From Syntrophaceae bacterium UBA6252 (lineage in GTDB: Bacteria; Desulfobacterota; Syntrophia; Syntrophales; UBA6807): a stretch of 13,415 nucleotides of DNA. Positions within the stretch are counted from its first letter, which is position 1. Every line of letters begins with the position of its first letter. Location of the stretch: contig DJVQ01000058.1 of the NCBI GenBank assembly GCA_002441265.1, forward strand, positions 46,645-60,059, in the 5' to 3' direction. The translations under genes and the position numbers were made by a program. This document shows, one piece after another, positions 1 to 5,789 of this stretch. The notes under the pieces are model-generated. The model was not told the origin of the DNA, ran no database searches, and saw only the letters and a list, made by a program, of their open reading frames with translations.

Positions 1-34
1 ATGGGCTTTTTACGAAGCCGTCATGTTTCGATCA

Positions 35-65
35 TTGCGAATTGCGCTACTCGGCCGTTTATATC
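35..65 (+). promoter_or_regulatory. weak candidate promoter for mtfA
   Basis: A TTGCGA at 35-40 and a TATATC at 60-65 could serve as -35 and -10 boxes, but the 19-nt spacer is long and both boxes are imperfect. It is the only promoter-like pair I see in the 183 bases before mtfA. It would give a leader of roughly 110 nt that includes the hairpin at 79-109. This is inference from consensus only. Confidence 0.2.
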
Positions 66-78
66 CGTGAGCGCCGGC

Positions 79-109
79 GGCAGGGGTTGCCCTTACCACC
101 CCCGCTGCC
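79..109 (+). other. GC-rich hairpin in the mtfA leader
   Basis: GGCAG (79-83) pairs with CTGCC (105-109), and GGG (84-86) pairs with CCC (101-103) around a one-base bulge at 104. This gives an 8-bp stem over a 14-nt loop. It is not followed by a T tract and lies about 65 nt before the ribosome binding site, so a leader structure is more likely than a terminator. I do not recognise it as a known riboswitch. Confidence 0.3.
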
Positions 110-172
110 CGGGAGGACGGTATCCGGATCGGCATATTGATCATGAAGAACAGGTGATCGTTCAGACAAAGG

Positions 173-179
173 AAGGAGG
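173..179 (+). promoter_or_regulatory. ribosome binding site fixing the mtfA start
   Basis: AAGGAGG ends 4 nt before the ATG at 184. It is a near-perfect Shine-Dalgarno sequence. It decides the start, because the reading frame stays open to base 1 and would otherwise suggest a protein 61 residues longer. Confidence 0.8.
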
Positions 180-183
180 CACG

Positions 184-984
184 ATGTTTCACTGGTTATC
201 CGAGCACCGCCGCAAACAACTCACCGACATCCCCTTTCCCACGGCCTGGGAGGACATCCTCCGCCACAACGTGATCCACTACTGCATGCTCGATGTCGCC
301 GAGCGGACCCATCTTCATGCCCTCATCCAGGTTTTCGTTGCCGAGAAACATTGGGAAGGATTCGGCGGACTTGAATTGAACGACGAAATCCGCGTCACGA
401 TCTCCGGGCAGGCATGTCTCCTGCTGCTTGGCATCCCGCACGACTTCTATCGGAACGTCTTGTCCATTTTCGTCTATCCCTCCACTGTCCTTCCTCCGCA
501 ACGGAGATTGGGCCATTTTGAAATCGTCACTTCCCCTCTCGAAACGGTCCGCCCCATTATCGGCCAGGCATTCCAACAAGGACCGGTCATTCTGATATGG
601 GATGCGGTCCTCAGGGGCAGCCGCCACCCGGAACAGGGCCATAACGTTGTCTATCATGAATTCGCCCATAAACTGGACATGCTCGATGGTGCCGCCGATG
701 GCACTCCTCCCTTGCGGGATCGCAAGGAATATCGCGATTGGGTCACCGTTTTCTCACGCGAGTATCTTCGCCTTAAAGCGGATGTTCGAGCCGGGAGAAA
801 ATCTTTCCTGAATGACTACGCAGCAACCAATGAAGCTGAATTCTTCGCTGTAGCTACGGAACAGTTTTTCGACAAGCCACTCCAATTGAAGGAGCATTCC
901 CCTGAGCTCTATCGTGTCCTGAACGAATACTACCGCCAGGATCCGGCTCAACGTACAGGGAGAATGACCTGCACGTCGTCATAA
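184..984 (+). CDS. mtfA: MtfA-family zinc metallopeptidase (DUF980)
   Basis: The 266-residue protein matches the MtfA (Mlc titration factor A) family in length and layout; E. coli MtfA is about 265 residues. The zinc-peptidase motif HEFAH is at residues 158-162, followed by KLDMLDG. The downstream helix with NEAEFFAV (216-223) should supply the third, glutamate ligand. In enterobacteria MtfA is a cytosolic aminopeptidase-like enzyme that binds the glucose repressor Mlc. No Mlc or PTS gene is visible here, so the physiological substrate is open. The ATG at 184 is chosen because it follows an AAGGAGG and gives the family's usual N-terminus. The in-frame extension to base 1 has no family resemblance. 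It is the only plus-strand gene and converges on the GH13 gene; codon use is ordinary and nothing looks broken. Confidence 0.92.
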   Translation: MFHWLSEHRRKQLTDIPFPTAWEDILRHNVIHYCMLDVAERTHLHALIQVFVAEKHWEGFGGLELNDEIRVTISGQACLLLLGIPHDFYRNVLSIFVYPSTVLPPQRRLGHFEIVTSPLETVRPIIGQAFQQGPVILIWDAVLRGSRHPEQGHNVVYHEFAHKLDMLDGAADGTPPLRDRKEYRDWVTVFSREYLRLKADVRAGRKSFLNDYAATNEAEFFAVATEQFFDKPLQLKEHSPELYRVLNEYYRQDPAQRTGRMTCTSS

Positions 985-1244
985 CTCTTTGTGAATGTTT
1001 GTTTTTGGTTATGAACGCCGGGTGACGGAGCGAACCAGCCCCCGAGTCCGGTCGGAAGGATGATCTGTATGCCTCCCATGGCAAATTGCGATGGTTGGTG
1101 AATGACCTGACTTTTTCACCTGATATGCGTCCTGGCTCACACGGAAGATCATGTCTTTCCGCCTTTGCCGTCACGGACAAGAATCCCGTGTCGCTTCAGG
1201 GCCGGAGCCCGAAGGTGTCGTATCGAAAAAGCAGCGGATCTCCT
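985..1244. other. convergent intergenic region
   Basis: These 260 bases lie between the 3' ends of mtfA (plus) and the GH13 gene (minus). I see no credible gene. The small frames crossing it lack start signals and family resemblance. The only structure is a short hairpin at 1194-1214; no T-tracted terminator is evident for either gene. Confidence 0.6.
1194..1214 (-). terminator. weak hairpin downstream of the GH13 gene
   Basis: CTTC-A-GGGC (1194-1202) pairs with GCCC-GAAG (1207-1214) around a CGGA loop, giving 8 bp with one bulged A. It starts about 30 nt after the minus-strand GH13 stop codon. No T run follows on either strand, so it is at best an mRNA 3'-end structure rather than a classical intrinsic terminator. 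Confidence 0.3.
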
Positions 1245-2930
1245 CTACTCCAGAAAGTAGATTCCATACCCGTTCACGCTTCCATCAAAGGCTGTTCGGG
1301 TGAGTCGATCGAACTTTCCTGCATGATCGGGCACCATGACTTCGTCATCGCTGACGTTAATGATCACATGGATGGTCTTGTCTTGAAAGTTCCTTCGTAT
1401 GATGAGTAACCTTTTGTCGGAATCGACGACTTCTCTTGTGCCGGCCGGATGGAAGGAGACAATTTGTTTTCGCACATTCAGCAAATGTAAAAAATGATTC
1501 AAAACCCGAGATCTGATGGACTGGGGATCCGAAATGGCTGCATCGAGTTTGTCCGCCTGAAGCTTTTCGCGATTTATCATTCGGTTCAGTCCTGATTCTG
1601 TCACCCCTTTGCAGTAGTTTCTCGAGCCCAAGAGACTGTGGACATAGATTCCCGGAACCCCTTTGAGCGAGAGCATGATGGCTTGGGCCGCCATGAATCT
1701 TTTGACCGCCTGAGTGTCATCCGGGATGCGAGGATCATTGATGATGTCGAAATAGCTGATATTCAGCTCATAAGGTTCTTTATCCCCATTTGATGATTTG
1801 TATGAAACCAGTCCGCCATGTTCTTCGGCAATGCTCAGCAGATTATCGAATTCCACCTTGTTGAGGATTTCCTTTGCGGCCAGCAGAGCAATGCCGTCAT
1901 GGGATGCGAGAAAGTCAAAGAAAAGCAGATCCTCCCTTTTTCTATTGGTGATTTTCTTGATATACGTGGTATCCCTTCTTGCAAATGCATCGGCAACGAG
2001 AGGCGGCAGTGAGAACCGGTACACCATGTTGGCCTCATGGCTCTCTCCGAAATATGCTATATTTTCCTTATAAGGAAAATTTGCCTCGGTCAAAATGAGG
2101 GCGTATGGCGCGACATACTCCATGATGCTTCGAAGGAGCCTCACGATCTGATGCGTTTTGGATAGATTGACGCAAGAGGTATGAGGCTCTTTCCATACAT
2201 ACCCGATGGCATCGAGGCGTATGATCTCGGCTCCCTGGGAAAGGTAATACAGGAAGACGTCGATGATCTTCAGAAGCACCTCTGGGTTCCTGTAATTCAG
2301 ATCGATCTGATCAGGGCCGAAAGTGGTCCATACATATTTTTCGCCGGAAGCCGTATGGAACCTGGTGAACAACGGGGTTTCCCGCGGCCGGAAGACCTCC
2401 GGCATTTCAACCCGCTGATCGCTCCAGATGAAAAAGTCCCGATAACGCTTCTTGCCCTCCAGGAACCCCAGAAACCACTTGGACCTGCTTGATACATGAT
2501 TCAAAACAAGATCGACCATGAGTCGATATTCCTTCGATATTCTGCGTAGATCATCCCACGTGCCGAGGACCGGATCCACTTTCTCATAGTCAATTACCGC
2601 ATATCCCGCATCCGAGCTGCTTGGAAAAAACGGGAGGACGTGGACGCTGGACGTCGCATTTTTCACATGCTTTTTCAAAAATTTATAAAGTGTGAACAGG
2701 GGTTTCTCTCCCTGTCTGTATATGCTGTCCGCATAGGTCATCAGTATGGAGTCACTTTCGTCCAGCACAACGCAGTCGTTGTATTTCTTCTTTCTTGCCA
2801 GAATCTCTTCATTCCCGCGATAAACATCCATGAGGTTCTTCAACGCCGGGAAGATAAAATCAGACTCCGGTTTGGAATAAATAAGCCTTAGAAGATTTTT
2901 TATCCGTTTCAGAAGACCTGTTGATGCCAT
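1245..2930 (-). CDS. GH13_18 phosphorylase, glucosylglycerate phosphorylase-like (YcjM family)
   Basis: This 561-residue TIM-barrel enzyme belongs to the sucrose phosphorylase subfamily GH13_18. These enzymes reversibly phosphorolyse an alpha-glucoside to alpha-glucose 1-phosphate. Expected catalytic residues are present: nucleophile D240 in EIIRLDAIGY, acid/base E282 in ILTEANF, and D345 in LASHDG. Long blocks resemble what I recall of E. coli YcjM (glucosylglycerate phosphorylase) more than sucrose phosphorylase: QIDLNYRNPEVLL, WKEPHTSC, NIAYFG, FSLPPLV, LLGSRN and INREK. Length also fits (YcjM about 559). There is no signal peptide, so it should be cytosolic. The ATG at 2930 is preferred; an in-frame TTG at 2963 would add 11 residues, and neither has a strong ribosome binding site. 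No glucosylglycerate synthesis or sugar-uptake gene lies nearby, so the substrate is inferred from family resemblance alone. The gene is clearly richer in A+T than those to its right. Confidence 0.85.
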   Translation of the reverse strand: MASTGLLKRIKNLLRLIYSKPESDFIFPALKNLMDVYRGNEEILARKKKYNDCVVLDESDSILMTYADSIYRQGEKPLFTLYKFLKKHVKNATSSVHVLPFFPSSSDAGYAVIDYEKVDPVLGTWDDLRRISKEYRLMVDLVLNHVSSRSKWFLGFLEGKKRYRDFFIWSDQRVEMPEVFRPRETPLFTRFHTASGEKYVWTTFGPDQIDLNYRNPEVLLKIIDVFLYYLSQGAEIIRLDAIGYVWKEPHTSCVNLSKTHQIVRLLRSIMEYVAPYALILTEANFPYKENIAYFGESHEANMVYRFSLPPLVADAFARRDTTYIKKITNRKREDLLFFDFLASHDGIALLAAKEILNKVEFDNLLSIAEEHGGLVSYKSSNGDKEPYELNISYFDIINDPRIPDDTQAVKRFMAAQAIMLSLKGVPGIYVHSLLGSRNYCKGVTESGLNRMINREKLQADKLDAAISDPQSIRSRVLNHFLHLLNVRKQIVSFHPAGTREVVDSDKRLLIIRRNFQDKTIHVIINVSDDEVMVPDHAGKFDRLTRTAFDGSVNGYGIYFLE

Positions 2931-3396
2931 ATGACTTTCGTTCGCCTGAGAATTTGCCCCCAAAAAGGTCCGCTGCCCTTGGGATCCCGTGATGACATTT
3001 TCATGGCCTGCCCCGAAACATGTACCATATTTGGAATTGGAGTTCAGTCAGTTTGAGTTCTTCAATCAACCGGACCTCCATTTTCGGGGGACGATGGCCG
3101 TGCGAACCGTGGGGCTGAATTTGCCGGACCCCAAAGGGCTGGGGCGTCGGCATTGGCAGGTTAAGGAAGGTTAAAGCCCGGTTCATCGAAATGATGTGTT
3201 CGTGGACTGATTTGGAAAATCCACAGTACGTGAGTAAATGGATGTGATCGTTTTGCACCTGCCGTCCGTAATATGTCGTTCTGCCCCGGCTCGAACGGCG
3301 GTCACGTCGCATCTTTTTTCCGGTGGATCTTTTCAATGAAATGCTTCTTATGGCGCGTCTCCGGTCGTTTCCCTCCCATCCGTGCGGCGGCCGGAA
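2931..3396. other. gap between methyltransferase and GH13 genes
   Basis: These 466 bases separate the methyltransferase stop from the GH13 start. Most is spanned by one minus-strand reading frame (3001-3336) that I cannot identify and list separately with low confidence. I find no convincing promoter before GH13 and no T-tracted terminator after the methyltransferase. Base composition shifts here from GC-rich (right) to AT-richer (left), so this may be a junction between DNA of different origin. Confidence 0.5.
3001..3336 (-). CDS. doubtful 111-residue hypothetical protein or gene remnant
   Basis: I do not recognise this frame. It encodes a basic, His- and Pro-rich protein of 111 residues with no signal peptide or membrane segment. 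The N-terminus is strongly basic (KKMRRDRRSSRGR). The middle contains NDHIHLLTYCGFSK, and the C-terminus (EVRLIEELKLTELQFQIWYM) could form an amphipathic helix. The HIHLL string loosely recalls the HVHLL metal motif of Y1/REP-associated transposases, but the other motifs of that family are missing, so I do not assign it. There is no good ribosome binding site before the ATG at 3336. It sits at a compositional boundary. It could be a small gene, a decayed mobile-element piece or chance; codon choice looks more coding-like than that of neighbouring spurious frames. Confidence 0.25.
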   Translation of the reverse strand: MKRSTGKKMRRDRRSSRGRTTYYGRQVQNDHIHLLTYCGFSKSVHEHIISMNRALTFLNLPMPTPQPFGVRQIQPHGSHGHRPPKMEVRLIEELKLTELQFQIWYMFRGRP

Positions 3397-4197
3397 TCAC
3401 CGTTTGCGCCCGATCACGACGTAATCGCCGTCGAGCTGCATGCTCTCAATGACGGTAAGCTCGAAGTAACCGAACAGTTCCTTCAGAACGTTCATATCGA
3501 AAACGTGCTGATGGAGACATCTGTTTTCGAAGTTTCTCAGGCTTCTTTCCCTGAACTGCTCCATGGTGCCCGCGTGAAGGTCCCTTCCCAGATCGTGGAG
3601 CGCCAGGATCTCCTCCAGATGCGTCAGATCGTCTTCCGCCGTGTTGTTCTCGTAATCCGCGAGCAGATGGCCGAACGCCACGGTTTTGCGGTTGTGGTCG
3701 AAATTCGCTTCCTTTCTCGGCGCGACGACGACCAGGACCCCTCCCTTCTTCAGGACCGACAGCCATTGTTCCATCGCCTTCATCGGGTTGGCGATATGTT
3801 CGATGTTGTTGCAGGACAAAACGAAATCGTAGGCGTCTTTCCCGATGGGCGACAGATCGACGGCATCCAGGATGTACTGCCGGCCGACCCGTCTGCCGTC
3901 CACCACGAAACCTCGATCGGCATCGATGGCGCCGGTCCATATCGTCGATGTCGAGAAATTCACGCCGTCCAGCGTTTTGATCTTATCGTAGACGGGCAAG
4001 CGGCCTTTGAAAAACCAGCTGGGTCCGCCGATCTCCAGGCCGGTTTTGTCGAGAAAGAACTGTTCCATCTCCCGGAAGCCCGGGAGGGGCTTCACGAAGT
4101 ATCTTTTTTTCAGTTCCAGGATGAGCCCTTTGAACCCGTGCCGTTTCAGAATCAAAACGGCCGTTTTCATTCTTGCCGTCATCGATCGCTTTCCCAT
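3397..4197 (-). CDS. class I SAM-dependent methyltransferase
   Basis: The 266-residue protein has a Methyltransf_11-type Rossmann core. Motif I is LEIGGPS at residues 54-60, where the second glycine carries the usual SAM-binding turn. The acidic motif is DAVDLSP (111-117). Motif IV/post-motif is YDFVLSCNNIEHIANP (123-138), followed by the strand LKKGGVLVVVAPRK (149-162). A basic, hydrophobic N-terminal segment (residues 10-35) precedes the core but is too short and charged to be a clear membrane anchor. Proteins of this type often modify cell-surface glycans or small molecules. The acceptor cannot be read from the sequence, and no glycosyltransferase genes lie nearby. The ATG at 4197 follows a modest GGGA; ATGs at residues 6 and 10 are alternatives. 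The protein appears intact and cytosolic. Confidence 0.85.
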   Translation of the reverse strand: MGKRSMTARMKTAVLILKRHGFKGLILELKKRYFVKPLPGFREMEQFFLDKTGLEIGGPSWFFKGRLPVYDKIKTLDGVNFSTSTIWTGAIDADRGFVVDGRRVGRQYILDAVDLSPIGKDAYDFVLSCNNIEHIANPMKAMEQWLSVLKKGGVLVVVAPRKEANFDHNRKTVAFGHLLADYENNTAEDDLTHLEEILALHDLGRDLHAGTMEQFRERSLRNFENRCLHQHVFDMNVLKELFGYFELTVIESMQLDGDYVVIGRKR

Positions 4198-4207
4198 GTT
4201 CCCGTAT

Positions 4208-4227
4208 GAATCCCCATTACAGGATTC
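4208..4227 (-). other. small inverted repeat before the methyltransferase start
   Basis: GAATCC (4208-4213) and GGATTC (4222-4227) form a 6-bp stem with an 8-nt loop, ending about 10 bases before the methyltransferase ATG. In the mRNA it would lie at the edge of the ribosome binding region and might affect initiation. A stem this short can occur by chance. Confidence 0.2.
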
Positions 4228-4320
4228 CCGCTAAGACGGCAAGACAGGCCGTTGATTCCCGTCCGGAAATCCGTAAGCATCCGCAGGACGTCTTCAAATG
4301 AAACGGGCGAAGCGGAGTTG

Positions 4321-5472
4321 CTAGACTTTCTTCCCCGCGGCGGCCCGTGCCGCCATCTTCAGCATGCCCAGAACCCCGAATTTCTGCCTTGCAATGTTCA
4401 GGTAAAGGGCCTCATGAGAGCGGGGTGGTACGCGGCGCCCGGCAAGGGGGGCCAGTTTGACGGCATCCACGGGACAGACCGTCATGCAGTTTCCGCATCC
4501 GATGCACCTGTCGGGATTCACGGAAGCCCGCCCTGACGCATCGACGGACAGGGCCTCCATCTGGCAGCGGGGCACGCAGGCTTCGCAGCCGGTGCAGGAG
4601 GAGACATCCACGATCGCCTGATAGTTGGAGTGGAAATACTCCGCGGGCCGGGGAAATTTCTTGAACCCCTGAAGAATGTTGCAGCAGCACCCGCAGCATG
4701 CGCAAATATAGCTTGGATCCCGGGTGTTCGCCGGCTGGAGTACGAGCCCCGCGTTCCTGAACTGCTCGAGAAGCGAAAGAAGTTCCTTGCGGGTGACGCT
4801 GCGGGCCGACGGGACTTCCCTTTCCATGACGAACTCCGCACCGCTTCCGAACAGCATGCAGTTGTTCCGGATGTCCGACAGCCTGCACGGTTCCTTCAGC
4901 AGGTCCTTCGACTGCTTGCAGACGCAGTCGACGACCACGATCGGATCCGGCGCCCTGCGGACGAGTTCCAGGATATCGTCGTAAGGGCTGACCCGGTATT
5001 CGGGTGCGATGCTTGCCGCCACCGGAATGGTTCGCATCTGGAGAGGCCGGTCCTTCCGGAAGAATTCGCGGTAGAAGGTCCCGTGCATGTATTTCTCCGC
5101 CTGTTCGGCCATTTCCCGGGTCTGCCGGTCCACCTGGAATTCGTACATGCCCACGGCGAACTGTCCGAGGCTGTAATGCTTCGGCTTGGGGAACATCTTC
5201 CCCCCGAAAATGACGCCTTTCCTGACCATGCCGTCCAGCATCCGTTCCAGCCGCTCCTCCGGGAGGTCCATGCCGGCTTTTTTCAGCCTCTTGTGCAGTT
5301 TCTTCAGGGGTTCGGGGAGGACGCTCAGGTGCACCGCCAGGGCGGCCTCCTCGGGCGTGAACAACCGTTTCAGAAGATCGATCTCCGAATGATCTTCCGA
5401 AGCGGGCATGCCCACGGGCATGCGCGTATCGATCTCCCTTCGGAGTTGGTGGTAGACATGATCCTCTTCCAT
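4321..5472 (-). CDS. winged-helix, cysteine-rich 2x[4Fe-4S] ferredoxin-domain protein
   Basis: This 383-residue cytosolic protein has three parts. Residues about 30-100 look like a winged-helix segment (LFTPEEAALAVHL, LDGMVRKGVIF). Residues about 180-265 are cysteine-rich: C183, C185, C196, C205, then C257, C259, C260, C262, C263 and C264. Residues 293-333 form a bacterial ferredoxin domain with two [4Fe-4S] motifs, C293-x2-C296-x2-C299-x3-C303 and C323-x2-C326-x2-C329-x3-C333-P. From memory, proteins of this build are common in anaerobic Desulfobacterota and methanogens and are annotated only as 4Fe-4S binding proteins. Electron transfer, or redox sensing through the winged helix, is inference. 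The ATG at 5472 follows GAGGAG at about 8 nt. The methyltransferase starts 123 nt downstream. A promoter, a tiny ORF and a hairpin precede it, so its expression may be attenuated. Confidence 0.88.
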   Translation of the reverse strand: MEEDHVYHQLRREIDTRMPVGMPASEDHSEIDLLKRLFTPEEAALAVHLSVLPEPLKKLHKRLKKAGMDLPEERLERMLDGMVRKGVIFGGKMFPKPKHYSLGQFAVGMYEFQVDRQTREMAEQAEKYMHGTFYREFFRKDRPLQMRTIPVAASIAPEYRVSPYDDILELVRRAPDPIVVVDCVCKQSKDLLKEPCRLSDIRNNCMLFGSGAEFVMEREVPSARSVTRKELLSLLEQFRNAGLVLQPANTRDPSYICACCGCCCNILQGFKKFPRPAEYFHSNYQAIVDVSSCTGCEACVPRCQMEALSVDASGRASVNPDRCIGCGNCMTVCPVDAVKLAPLAGRRVPPRSHEALYLNIARQKFGVLGMLKMAARAAAGKKV

Positions 5473-5520
5473 GACCGTGCTCCTCTTCCTGACCGGCTTC
5501 CCGCGGGCCGATCAAACGGA

Positions 5521-5550
5521 AAACCCCGTTTCCTTTCAGAAACAGGGTTT
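5521..5550 (-). terminator. attenuator-like hairpin in the Fe-S gene leader
   Basis: On the minus strand AAACCCTGTTTC (5550-5539) pairs with GAAACGGGGTTT (5532-5521) over a 6-nt loop, followed by T, CC and more T. All 12 pairs form in minus-strand RNA because the one non-Watson-Crick position is a U-G wobble. On the plus strand the same position is a C-A mismatch, which supports a role in the minus-strand transcript. It lies about 50 nt before the Fe-S gene start. The T tract is short, so termination may be partial. A plain 5'-leader stem is the alternative. Confidence 0.45.
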
Positions 5551-5553
5551 CAA

Positions 5554-5592
5554 TCAGCGGTTCATGACAGCCCCCGCAAAAAAAGGTTGCAT
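5554..5592 (-). CDS. possible 12-residue leader peptide
   Basis: A short frame starts at the ATG at 5592 and encodes MQPFFAGAVMNR. Its stop ends 3 nt before the hairpin at 5521-5550, the arrangement expected of a leader-peptide attenuator. The ribosome binding site is poor (AGG about 10 nt upstream). The peptide has no run of one amino acid beyond two Phe, so a charged-tRNA sensing role is not obvious. Chance is quite possible. Confidence 0.15.
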   Translation of the reverse strand: MQPFFAGAVMNR

Positions 5593-5632
5593 CGAATTTC
5601 AACCTGTCGACGATGACCGGTTCATATTCCTT

Positions 5633-5662
5633 CTTATGATCCCATCACCGCGGATAAGTCAA
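5633..5662 (-). promoter_or_regulatory. candidate promoter for the Fe-S gene
   Basis: On the minus strand TTGACT (5662-5657) and CATAAG (5638-5633) are separated by 18 nt, matching sigma-70 boxes at five and four of six positions. Transcription would start near 5626 and give a leader of about 150 nt containing the small ORF and hairpin. Evidence is consensus match and position only. Confidence 0.4.
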
Positions 5663-5734
5663 CAGGATATCACGGATCGACGCTTGAAACGGGAAACGGG
5701 GAATTCGAAACCCGGTGGCCGGCGCGATGCGAAC

Positions 5735-5773
5735 CGCCGTTCAGGCGCGACCGCAACGGGTGCCCGAACGGCG
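5735..5773 (-). terminator. strong hairpin after the acetyltransferase gene
   Basis: CGCCGTTCGGGC (5773-5762, minus strand) pairs with GCCTGAACGGCG (5746-5735) over a 15-nt loop. All 12 positions pair in minus-strand RNA, one as a G-U wobble that is a mismatch on the other strand. It begins 16 nt after the acetyltransferase stop. No T tract follows, so it is either a non-canonical terminator or an mRNA 3'-end stabiliser. Confidence 0.5.
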
Positions 5774-5789
5774 TCGTCGAACCTCGGGC

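Larger units (their letters stand above)
5473..5789. other. regulatory gap between GNAT and Fe-S genes
   Basis: These 317 bases hold no full gene. Read along the minus strand, they contain a strong hairpin after the acetyltransferase stop, a promoter-like pair of boxes, a 12-codon ORF, a terminator-like hairpin and finally the Shine-Dalgarno site of the Fe-S gene. Each is listed separately. Confidence 0.6.

Noticed and set aside
1..183. In-frame extension of mtfA to base 1, containing GCPYHPRCP, which recalls the C-terminus of oligopeptide ABC-transporter ATPases.
   Set aside because: The match is nine residues without the surrounding family sequence, it would fuse to MtfA without a break, and an excellent ribosome site precedes the ATG at 184. 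An open frame this long is not surprising here.
3240..3290. HIHLL string taken as a sign of a Y1/REP-associated transposase.
   Set aside because: The family's other motifs, including the catalytic tyrosine helix, are not visible, and no terminal repeats or REP hairpins flank it.
4412..5602. Minus-strand frame beginning with a CGGCH string that looks like a haem-binding CxxCH.
   Set aside because: A single CxxCH occurs by chance, there is no signal peptide, and after 45 codons the frame is a shifted reading of the Fe-S gene.
3382..5616. Long plus-strand frames (3382-4209 and 4630-5616) opposite the methyltransferase and Fe-S genes.
   Set aside because: Both mirror genes with clear motifs on the minus strand, and their products show no family resemblance.
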